Shown here: one piece after another, positions 17,380 through 25,087 of the stretch
Numbering within the stretch: position 1 is the first letter of the stretch
How the letters are laid out: every line of letters starts with the position of its first letter
Assembly: GCA_016840035.1 (NCBI GenBank)
Contig: JAEOTC010000030.1
Span: 51,527 to 115,526, forward strand
DNA length: 64,000 bases
Direction of reading: 5' to 3'
DNA from: Candidatus Hodarchaeota archaeon
Lineage (GTDB): Archaea > Asgardarchaeota > Heimdallarchaeia > Hodarchaeales > Hodarchaeaceae
Position numbers and translations under genes: made by a program
The notes under the pieces: generated by a model
Told to the model about the DNA's origin: nothing
The model's database searches: none
The model's input: only the letters and a program-made list of their open reading frames with translations

Positions 17380-18135
17380 ATGTCAATGGAAGATCGTGCT
17401 AAATTTGGAATCCCTCTCTTAGACGACGCTTTAGGTGGAGGAGTTCCTCGTGGATCCATAATATTAGTGGAAGATGAAGTAGGGATTAATACGGAACATA
17501 TCCTTGTACAATTTTTGTCTGAAGGATTAAGAACTGGGGAATATGGGTATATACTTTCAACTGAACATCTTTTCTCTTATTATTCTCCGCTATTTGTCCC
17601 CTACAATATTTCGGAAGTGACTTTCGAGACAAAAAGACTCGTTTTCTTAGACGCATTCTCAAATCCATTTGGTTACTCTGAAGGTCGACCAAGTACAGCT
17701 GGAGAAAACGTAATTCGAGATATCACCCAACCCCGTCAGGTCACAGATCAGATTAGAAGAGCCTTATTACATGTTCGTTCCCAACCTGTTCGTGGTGTCT
17801 TGGATTCATTAACAACTATACTCCTCGTTTCAGAAACTCTCAAAGCCCCGATGGCTTTCCTTCAACATAAAATCGCTACAGATAAAGAAATGGGAATTGT
17901 AAGTATTCTTACCCTTCACAGAGATGTTCACTCTCCGCATATCATACAAGCAGTAGAACATTATTGTGATGGAGTACTTAGATTAACAAAAGAGACCTCG
18001 GATGGAAAAAGTCTTGCACCGACTGATCTACTTCAGATAATTAAAGTTCCTGGTATGTCTTTATCTGAATTAGAAAACACTCAATTTTCATTTCAACCGA
18101 GTCCCGGTCATATTGAATTATCACCAGTATTGTAA
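17380..18135 (+). CDS. RecA/KaiC-superfamily protein with degenerate Walker A
   Basis: A 251-residue RecA-fold protein. FGIPLLDDALGGGVPRGSIILVE is the classical KaiC/RadA lead-in, but the loop that should be GxxGxGKT reads EDEVGINTEH (31-40), so ATP binding is doubtful. The Walker B strand RGVLDSLTTILL is recognisable. Lack of the P-loop with this lead-in is also a feature of the Elongator subunits Elp4-Elp6; GGGVPRGSIILVEDE particularly resembles Elp4. KaiC-like regulators of archaeal motility are the alternative. Length and fold are certain; function is not. Confidence 0.65.
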   Translation: MSMEDRAKFGIPLLDDALGGGVPRGSIILVEDEVGINTEHILVQFLSEGLRTGEYGYILSTEHLFSYYSPLFVPYNISEVTFETKRLVFLDAFSNPFGYSEGRPSTAGENVIRDITQPRQVTDQIRRALLHVRSQPVRGVLDSLTTILLVSETLKAPMAFLQHKIATDKEMGIVSILTLHRDVHSPHIIQAVEHYCDGVLRLTKETSDGKSLAPTDLLQIIKVPGMSLSELENTQFSFQPSPGHIELSPVL

Positions 18136-18155
18136 AATCAATTATTGAACGCGAT

Positions 18156-18380
18156 GTGAGAAAAATTCCAGTTAAGAAGAATTGCGATGTAGAAGGTTGC
18201 TCGAAGGAGAGCAAGAAAACAGTATCTAGAGAAAAAGCAGGTGCCGCAATTAAAGAAGCAGGGCTAAATTTATCATTAAAAGAAAAGGTGACTAAGGCTC
18301 ATTTATGCGCTGATCACTATAGGAAGATCAAAAAAAGATTGAAGAAAGACCGTGAAATTGAACGCCTTCGCTGGGGTTAA
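18156..18380 (+). CDS. Small basic Cys/His protein, unknown
   Basis: A 74-residue basic protein starting with GTG 20 bases after the RecA-like gene. CDVEGC at residues 9-14 and HLCADHY further on could bind one zinc ion. The end is a Lys/Arg-rich helix (KIKKRLKKDREIERLRWG). The composition suggests RNA or ribosome contact. I recognise a conserved-looking archaeal protein but no named family. Confidence 0.65.
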   Translation: MRKIPVKKNCDVEGCSKESKKTVSREKAGAAIKEAGLNLSLKEKVTKAHLCADHYRKIKKRLKKDREIERLRWG

Positions 18381-18415
18381 GAAAAGAAAATTTTTTCTTT
18401 GTCCTTTGTTATGTG

Positions 18416-19336
18416 TCAGAGAAACTTAATCTCCATTGCATCCTCCGGGCATGCTCCAACACAATCCAGACAATTTGTGCAATGTTCACTCCTAACTTTT
18501 TCTGGTGGATGAGACATAATCCTAACTCCCATTGGACACACATCTTCACAAATTCCACAATGTGTACATTTTGAAATATTTCTGCCAATTCCAATAATAG
18601 AATTCTTTCCTATCTGTCCCATAATTATTCCTACAGGGCAAAACCATCGACACCAACCTCTAGGAATGTAAACAATGAGGATTAATCCACCAGCGAAGAT
18701 TATAAATCGGATCCAAAAAAAGATGTCTATTTGGACTAAAGTATTCCAATTGAGTAGGCTTTCTATTCCTCCCCAGTAAAAGAGAGCGGGAATGACTGTG
18801 AAAAGGAACGTCGCTGGACTTAAAGCGGTCCAGGGTTGCTCTGAAAATACACCAAAGGATGCCTTGACTTGCTCTGTATCACCTAAACCAACTCCGACCC
18901 CTATAACAACTGCCACTAATACAGTCCCTCCAGTGATAAACTCACCAATTTGTCTATAACTATCGTTCGTATCCTTGGTGGGTTCATATTTATTAAATCT
19001 AGAGGTGATTAGCCCAATTATGTCCTGAAATAAACCGAATGGACATCCCCATGAGCAAAACATTCTTCCAAATACAGCTCCAATCAGAAAAAAAGACGCT
19101 AGTGGTACCAATGGGATAATAGCTGTTGTAAGCATTCGTTGAAAAAGATCAAAAGCCCCTTCTGAAGTGGTGAATATACCTCTAGGATTTACTACAGGTA
19201 AAACTAACCAAGTTGCACCTATTAGGAAAAAAGACAAATTCATCAACAGAAACATAACAAATTGAACAAAAATCCTAAATAGTCGGAGTTTAGTTAGATT
19301 AACCTTACCCTTCTTGTGCCAAGTCATTTTGATCAC
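18416..19336 (-). CDS. NapH/NosR-type membrane polyferredoxin
   Basis: A 306-residue membrane redox protein. It has about five hydrophobic segments, two juxtamembrane CxxxCP motifs (CSWGCPFGLFQD and CRWFCPVGI) and a C-terminal pair of 4Fe-4S sites (CTHCGICEDVCPMG and CTNCLDCVGACPEDA). This is the layout of NapH, MauN and the C-terminal part of NosR, which pass electrons across or along the membrane. No catalytic partner is encoded nearby. The GTG start directly abuts the stop of the 48-residue peptide; an ATG three codons in (19327) is an alternative. Confidence 0.85.
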   Translation of the reverse strand: MIKMTWHKKGKVNLTKLRLFRIFVQFVMFLLMNLSFFLIGATWLVLPVVNPRGIFTTSEGAFDLFQRMLTTAIIPLVPLASFFLIGAVFGRMFCSWGCPFGLFQDIIGLITSRFNKYEPTKDTNDSYRQIGEFITGGTVLVAVVIGVGVGLGDTEQVKASFGVFSEQPWTALSPATFLFTVIPALFYWGGIESLLNWNTLVQIDIFFWIRFIIFAGGLILIVYIPRGWCRWFCPVGIIMGQIGKNSIIGIGRNISKCTHCGICEDVCPMGVRIMSHPPEKVRSEHCTNCLDCVGACPEDAMEIKFL

Positions 19337-19483
19337 CTATGGAGTGGGAATCCCCGCGAGTGCGCTTGATGTAATATCTACTATTAAATCAGCAATATCT
19401 CCAAATTGACCTTCTGATATTGCTGTAGCAAGGAGAATAATTCCAATACTAAAGGCGATGAAGGCTTTTGCATTACTTTTCAT
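19337..19483 (-). CDS. 48-residue hydrophobic peptide coupled to the polyferredoxin gene
   Basis: Read directly from the sequence. It starts at ATG 19483 (MKSNAKAFIAFSIGIILL), has one hydrophobic segment at about residues 7-22, then a short acidic and hydrophobic tail ending AGIPTP. The TAG stop immediately precedes the GTG start of the NapH-like gene with no gap, which argues for translational coupling. It may be a small membrane partner of the redox protein or a secreted peptide. No family recognised. Confidence 0.6.
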   Translation of the reverse strand: MKSNAKAFIAFSIGIILLATAISEGQFGDIADLIVDITSSALAGIPTP

Positions 19484-19621
19484 GTCTAAGATTCCTCATA
19501 TGAATTATTAGAATAATTACTGGCTTTCTCTGATGAGATCTGACATTTTTACTCACCGTAGTCGTATTATTAAATATCTTCACTTAACATTATGAAGTAT
19601 TAAATCTTGTGTCATTACTGA

Positions 19622-20848
19622 TTAGAATCCCCAATCTCGACTTTTACTAAATCCATATGCCACTGTACGAACCTCGTTTATTCGTCTCAAATTTGAAGGC
19701 TTTTTTAGCGCTTTTAGCAATAAAATAATTTTCTGAAAATTAGAAATCTCCGTTATATCCCAACCATTCAATAATGAACCAAATGTATCTAAGTCTGCTG
19801 GTGAAAACTTGGAATATATAATTTTATGAGCTTCTTGGATCACTGGATCAGAATAGGGAAAAGAATCCATTCGAGTTTGATATTCTGATAAGAAATCTTC
19901 GTCAAATCTCTGAGCTTCATGTGCTTTTATTGCCATTTCACCAGCAAGCATACCTGTGTGTATACCAATTGCAATACCCCCATAAAATATTGAATTTGTC
20001 ATACCTGCTGCATCTCCAGCTACCAAATAATTATCGCAGTACCTCTTTGGAATAGGACCACTAGCAGGTATTATTCCAGCGATTTCCTTGAATATTTCAC
20101 TTTCTTTCAAATTTGGATTTTCTAAGTAATCTATAAATTCGTTTAATATTTTTCTCGGCTTAGATGCGGTATCAGTCACGACACCTACATTCGTATGTCT
20201 TCTCTTCGGAAAAACCCACCCATAATGCATTTTAGGAAACTTTTCGAAATTGAAATAAAAATCTAAAGCATCTGTATGCACACCATCAATTTTACATTCG
20301 ACACCTTGTACATATTCCTTAGGTGGTGACAGATCCATCATTTTTACACTGTGAGCAGAAGGGCCATCACATCCTATGACAAACGGGGCGATATACTTCT
20401 CTTTTTGGGTTGATATTTCCAATTGTTGAGCATTACGGGTTATCCCAATCACTTGTGAATTTAATTTGATTGTTGCTCCATTTTCTTCAGCTTCTTTTGC
20501 AATCTGCCTGTCAAATTCTGGTCGATCAATTGTTACAGTATTTAGGTGCGAGGTAGCTACTCCACTCTTTCCAAAGAAGAATCGCTGGTATGCAATTTCA
20601 CGCTCAATGAAAGAGTGTTTCTTCTGTAGTTTTAGTTCTGTTGAATAATCATCTTGTGAAATCCGAGGCATATTCTCTAATGTTAATAATTTGTCTCTAG
20701 ATATTCCTTCACCACAAGCTAATGGATTTCCTATTTCAGAATGTTCCTCTAAAACAACGGGTTTTAATTCGCTGTTTTTTGTTATTGTAATTGCGGTAGA
20801 AAGTCCTGTTGGCCCACCACCAATTATTATGACATCAAAAGAGTTCAA
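19622..20848 (-). CDS. Geranylgeranyl reductase-family flavoprotein
   Basis: FAD-dependent reductase of the family that saturates the isoprenoid chains of archaeal lipids. The N-terminal dinucleotide motif IIGGGPTGLS is at residues 8-17. Further motifs are ACGEGIS, the YGWVFPKRRHTNVGV stretch and the second FAD site YLVAGDAAGMTNSIFYGGI. Its 408 residues match digeranylgeranylglycerophospholipid reductases. Other members act on menaquinone, so the substrate is inferred. Confidence 0.87.
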   Translation of the reverse strand: MNSFDVIIIGGGPTGLSTAITITKNSELKPVVLEEHSEIGNPLACGEGISRDKLLTLENMPRISQDDYSTELKLQKKHSFIEREIAYQRFFFGKSGVATSHLNTVTIDRPEFDRQIAKEAEENGATIKLNSQVIGITRNAQQLEISTQKEKYIAPFVIGCDGPSAHSVKMMDLSPPKEYVQGVECKIDGVHTDALDFYFNFEKFPKMHYGWVFPKRRHTNVGVVTDTASKPRKILNEFIDYLENPNLKESEIFKEIAGIIPASGPIPKRYCDNYLVAGDAAGMTNSIFYGGIAIGIHTGMLAGEMAIKAHEAQRFDEDFLSEYQTRMDSFPYSDPVIQEAHKIIYSKFSPADLDTFGSLLNGWDITEISNFQKIILLLKALKKPSNLRRINEVRTVAYGFSKSRDWGF

Positions 20849-20992
20849 TCTCTTGTATCTCCTTATATTTCTGGAAGTAGATATTCTTAAATTTATTTTT
20901 TCTTCTTTATCATCTAACTTGATTTCTAAAAAAAATTTATCAGAGAAAATATTGAAAGATGATTCACGAATTTATGTTATTCAGGTAATCTA

Positions 20993-21319
20993 ATGGCACC
21001 ATCCTCAATGCAAATAGGAAAATGTACTGTCAAGACACAAGGTAAGATTCTCGTTCAACTTAAGGGAATAAATCTTCCTAAGATTGGATCCAAAGCTTTT
21101 GTCTCCAAAGAAGGAAAATCGAGGCAACTTGGTGATGTAGTTGAAGCTATTGGCTCAACCCAGCACCCATGGATTGTGATATCTGCCAATAAAAAAGCCT
21201 ATGAGCATATCCAGATAAATGATGAAATCTATACTTTAGAGAGAATCAAAAAGAAGAAATCAAAAAAATTCCGGGATCGACAAAAAAGAATGCGAGAGGA
21301 AAGATATAAGCGTAGTTAA
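20993..21319 (+). CDS. gar1: H/ACA RNP protein Gar1
   Basis: Subunit of the pseudouridine-guiding H/ACA RNP. The core (about 10-80) shows GKILVQLKGINLPKIGSKAF, QLGDVVEAIGSTQHPW and IVISANKKA, the Gar1 beta barrel. A Lys/Arg-rich tail follows. The other H/ACA protein seen here, Nop10, is at 42461. The gene is divergent from the geranylgeranyl reductase and upstream of eS8. Confidence 0.87.
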   Translation: MAPSSMQIGKCTVKTQGKILVQLKGINLPKIGSKAFVSKEGKSRQLGDVVEAIGSTQHPWIVISANKKAYEHIQINDEIYTLERIKKKKSKKFRDRQKRMREERYKRS

Positions 21320-21397
21320 GATTGCCCAAATATTGAAGAAGCCCTTCTAATTGGCTTTCTAGTACAATCTCGTTTAATATAAACTGAGGAAATGCAA

Positions 21398-21775
21398 ATG
21401 GCACGATCACAAAAACGATCCGTACGTAAACCTAGTGGCGGGCGTTATCATACAGCAGTAAAGAAGAAAAAGAGAGATCTATCTCGTCCACCAGCCCTTA
21501 CTATCCTTGGTGATCAAAGGAGAAAACTCATTAGAACGCGTGGTGGGAATCGAAAAATCCGTTTATTATCCCATAAATTTGCCAATCTTTCTCATCAAGA
21601 TAAAAAAACTTCTGAAAAGGTAGAAATTCTGGATGTTGAATCCAATCCAGCAAATAGAGACTTTGCTCGTCGTAAAATTATTACTAAGGGCGCAATTATC
21701 GAAACTAAAAAAGGTAAAGCGCGGGTAACTTCTCGTCCAGGACAAAATGGTACTGTTGACGCCATTCTAATATAA
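21398..21775 (+). CDS. rps8e: Ribosomal protein eS8
   Basis: Small-subunit protein. I start at the second ATG ([18 protein letters not shown]), which agrees with the family; an ATG two codons earlier is also in frame. The middle has [11 protein letters not shown] and the end has the conserved [22 protein letters not shown] stretch, here split only by normal sequence. At 125 residues it is the usual archaeal size. Confidence 0.95.
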   Translation: MARSQKRSVRKPSGGRYHTAVKKKKRDLSRPPALTILGDQRRKLIRTRGGNRKIRLLSHKFANLSHQDKKTSEKVEILDVESNPANRDFARRKIITKGAIIETKKGKARVTSRPGQNGTVDAILI

Positions 21776-21874
21776 ATGGCTTTAATTTTATCCTCTGCTC
21801 TCAATTGATCTTTTTGGTTAAGATCGTGATATTGACAATCATTTTCTTTTAATTTTACTAAGTGGACGATCCAC

Positions 21875-22651
21875 TTAGCTCTGAATTTCTTTAGATTTAC
21901 TTTCGTTTTTTATTCTTTTCTTCAAATAACGCATACTTAGTAAGTATAGACTCAATATCGCCAAAGCAAATACTAAGAGGATTAGAAAGAACATATTTAG
22001 GTCCTCTTCGGCCCATGAAACCAGTTCTGACCCTATTAAGATGTAAAATAGAACCCTAGGAATTGTTCCGATGACCGTTGGGATGAAGTAGTTCCAAAAT
22101 CTAATTCGTGTAAAACCAGCTCCGTATGAAACAGCATCAAAGGGGATAAATGGTGTTAGTCTACCGATTAAAACGAACCAAAATCCTCGTTCCTCAATGA
22201 GATCAAAAAAGTACTCGGAATCTTCATCAATAAATCGTGCAAGGAAATTAGCGATTTTTGTGAGGTAAATTTTTTTCCTATTACTCTCTACGATTGACTC
22301 TTCTCCTTTTGTTGAATAAGGATCAACAATTCGCGTCTTTAGGATGGATTGTACACCCCTGGCAATGTAAAATGCAATTATTGCACCCAGAAGGGACCCA
22401 ATGATTCCTCCTATGAATGCTAAGATTAATCCCTCATCTCCATAGACCGTATAAAATCCATAACCAGCTGCAGCCAGAACTGCTTCTGATATAATTGGAG
22501 CGACAATTGCTTGAACTACCATCGCAATTATTAAACCCCATATTCCGAACTCTTCAACCAGATTTAATAGAATTTCATTCAAGGAATCCCAAATAAATAG
22601 AAATAAGTCAAAAACTGGATCAAGTAACGCTAAGAAGTGAGAAGATGTCAT
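21875..22651 (-). CDS. DedA/VTT-family membrane protein
   Basis: A 258-residue multi-pass protein with the VTT (SNARE-associated/DedA) core: a cytosolic loop, then GRLTPFIPFDAVSYGAG, FWNYFIPTVIGTIPR and a closing hydrophobic helix. Eukaryotic relatives (TMEM41B, VMP1, TMEM64/Tvp38) are lipid scramblases; bacterial DedA proteins recycle lipid carriers. The motif GxxxPFIPFD favours the Tvp38 subgroup. Likely acts in membrane lipid transport. Confidence 0.8.
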   Translation of the reverse strand: MTSSHFLALLDPVFDLFLFIWDSLNEILLNLVEEFGIWGLIIAMVVQAIVAPIISEAVLAAAGYGFYTVYGDEGLILAFIGGIIGSLLGAIIAFYIARGVQSILKTRIVDPYSTKGEESIVESNRKKIYLTKIANFLARFIDEDSEYFFDLIEERGFWFVLIGRLTPFIPFDAVSYGAGFTRIRFWNYFIPTVIGTIPRVLFYILIGSELVSWAEEDLNMFFLILLVFALAILSLYLLSMRYLKKRIKNESKSKEIQS

Positions 22652-22837
22652 AGAAAACCTCTGTTACACATTTTCTATTCGGAGAAATGATTAATGTGCC
22701 GCTGGGGCATCTCTAGTTTGTCATTATAAACACTTCAGAAAAGAAACATTTATCATTCATAAAAGTTCAAATGAAAGTATACTAAATGTTAAGGACCTCA
22801 TAATAGTACAATTTCATTTTCAGAGTGAGGCAATAAT

Positions 22838-24511
22838 TTGGAATCCGAGAAATTAGAATTACATCAGGAAGTCTTTCGAAGACGATCAAGACTTGATTTG
22901 AAACGTGAAATCGAGGATTGGTTATCTTTAAAGAATTTTCCAGACGAAACCAGAGTCAATCTTTCACTAGCTGGTCGTCGGTTCGTATTCCAACATAGTA
23001 GAATGCAAAAAGCTTTAGGCCCAGTTGTAAGTCGTACTCAATGGTCTCGATACCGTTCAAATCCAGAAATGACCATACCTCTCTCAACAATACGTATGCT
23101 GGTTGAAAATGAACGAGAACTATTCATGACATCGTTCACGGTAACAAGTATCGGTAACAAGAAAAGTCAGCTCCCAATAAAACTTCCAGTGAAAACAGAG
23201 AGTAATTCTTTAGCGAAATTGTTAGGATTACTCACCTTATCCAAGAATGTATTTCAAACTGGGACCTACCAAACTGATCAAAAAGGGAAAATTGAGAGTT
23301 TCATTGAAACATTTGATTCGGTATTTGATGTAAATCTATGTCCAGATGGAGAAATTGCCCAGAATCAACGAGGTTATTATGTTAAAATTCCCGTTCAACT
23401 ATGTTCTGCCATTGTAAAAGCATTCACAGGAGAATTTCAAAACAGTTTTCCACAAATAATTTTATCTGTCTCAAAGTGTAAGGATGAACAGGATATTTTA
23501 GATTTTGTTACAATGTGGTTGAAATTTTCTCGCCTATATAGGTTTGAAGGGGACGAGGAAAATTTATTCATGTTCAGATATAATGATGAGACACGAGAAA
23601 TTGCAAAACTGATTGAAAAATTGGGTGTTAGGTACGAGACAGCATCAATATGGGATCGAGGAAGTGTTGTACCAGTTTATCGGATCCCTAATGTAGACGA
23701 CAACAAGGTCATCTTGAACACTGCATCAATTGTAAACAGATTGAAAGATAAAATTGTTAGTCAAGAAGCACGTATAAAGGAATTAGAAGCGATAAAAGAG
23801 GATTTGGAGGTTGAACTTGAAGGTACGACACAGAGTTCACATGAAAAACTTTCCTGGTCTAGAGCAATTGATGAAAGGTTAGCAGATAACTTATCGGAGA
23901 AATTATTGGAATTTGAAAGAATTTTAATTACGACTAAACGTGAAAATGAAAAACTGAAGAATCTCTTACGAGAAGGAGGCACTATATCTCCTGAAATCTT
24001 AGAAGAAAGCTCTGATAGTACTGTAATAACATCTGATATAGCTAATTTGCGTGAAGAAGTCAATCTCATAAAAGAAAGACTAACAAATTTGAAAGAACAA
24101 AGCCAGGGTGGAAAAGAATTAAGTTACAAGGTAACAAAAGAGATTACAATGAAATCGGGAGGAAGCACCGTTGGAATGGAGATGGATCTTCGTCCAATAG
24201 TGAAAGCACTTCTCGCATCACCTGATAACTGGATCTTATTTGTGCTTGGAACTAATCAACAACTATCAAAAGAACAAATTAGTCAAATTTTAGGAATTCC
24301 TGCTGAAAAACGGTTAGATTTACAGAGAAGACTAAATGAATATGTTGATAGACGAATAATTAAAGTAATAGAAACTCCAGAGGAAGAACTTTATCAGCTA
24401 GATAGATGGGAATGGTCTGATCTGATCGGATCCTATACAAACACAATACTAGGGAATAAAGAAGGCGTTCCTTTGGATGTCAAACAATTAGTAAGGTATA
24501 TACTACGATAA
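22838..24511 (+). CDS. Large coiled-coil protein with C-terminal winged helix, unknown
   Basis: A 557-residue protein starting at TTG. The N-terminal 270 residues are globular, beginning with a helix-turn-helix-like region (SRTQWSRYRSN). LAKLLGLLTLSKNVF (about 125-139) and a second related helix about 80 residues on are weakly reminiscent of a degenerate LAGLIDADG pair. Residues about 295-380 and 395-430 are charged coiled coil. The last 110 residues look like a winged helix (LSKEQISQILGI, NEYVDRRIIKVIET). I know no family with this order. The converging 115-residue coiled-coil gene ends nine bases away. Confidence 0.65.
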   Translation: MESEKLELHQEVFRRRSRLDLKREIEDWLSLKNFPDETRVNLSLAGRRFVFQHSRMQKALGPVVSRTQWSRYRSNPEMTIPLSTIRMLVENERELFMTSFTVTSIGNKKSQLPIKLPVKTESNSLAKLLGLLTLSKNVFQTGTYQTDQKGKIESFIETFDSVFDVNLCPDGEIAQNQRGYYVKIPVQLCSAIVKAFTGEFQNSFPQIILSVSKCKDEQDILDFVTMWLKFSRLYRFEGDEENLFMFRYNDETREIAKLIEKLGVRYETASIWDRGSVVPVYRIPNVDDNKVILNTASIVNRLKDKIVSQEARIKELEAIKEDLEVELEGTTQSSHEKLSWSRAIDERLADNLSEKLLEFERILITTKRENEKLKNLLREGGTISPEILEESSDSTVITSDIANLREEVNLIKERLTNLKEQSQGGKELSYKVTKEITMKSGGSTVGMEMDLRPIVKALLASPDNWILFVLGTNQQLSKEQISQILGIPAEKRLDLQRRLNEYVDRRIIKVIETPEEELYQLDRWEWSDLIGSYTNTILGNKEGVPLDVKQLVRYILR

Positions 24512-24519
24512 AATTCCCA

Positions 24520-24867
24520 CTACAAATTATCAATTACCTTCAAAGCTTGTAAAAGTTCCTCTTTCTCTGAAGATTCTTTTTTATCCCCATTAGCTTTCTT
24601 TACTAACATTTCCTCCGTTACTGTAAGATCAAATTCATCCTTTTCTGGTAGAAAGATATCTGAAGTAATTTCTTCAATTTTTGGAGGAATATCAGATATT
24701 GAGGGTGAATCTTCATGAGTTATCCTTCTCAAGGATTCTTTTAACCAGTCTATATCATTTTGCAGTTTATTAATCGCTCTACTTTGAGTTTGGATTTGGT
24801 CACCTAGTAATCTTGCAACTTTGGTTAACGTTTCAATTTTTTTTGCGTTTAATTCACCTAAGTCCAA
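24520..24867 (-). CDS. Short coiled-coil protein, unknown
   Basis: A 115-residue acidic protein. Residues 5-50 form a continuous amphipathic helix (KIETLTKVARLL, AINKLQNDIDWLKESLRRI); the rest is acidic and probably disordered. It converges on the 557-residue coiled-coil gene. No function can be inferred. Confidence 0.55.
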   Translation of the reverse strand: MDLGELNAKKIETLTKVARLLGDQIQTQSRAINKLQNDIDWLKESLRRITHEDSPSISDIPPKIEEITSDIFLPEKDEFDLTVTEEMLVKKANGDKKESSEKEELLQALKVIDNL

Positions 24868-25087
24868 TTTTATTCATTTCCTAGAAACCATAGAAAAGAT
24901 AGATTTGTAGGTAATCCCTGTTAATTTGTTAGCAATCTTAAGGAATTAAAAAACTTCCTTTTGATAAGAAGCTCAGAATTTCTAATAAAGATTTTAGAAT
25001 AAACACATAAAAGATTCCAGTTCTCAGTATAAAATAATTAATGAATCACTCTTAAAAAAAGCTTTAGAAGTCCTAGGGGTTTTCTAG

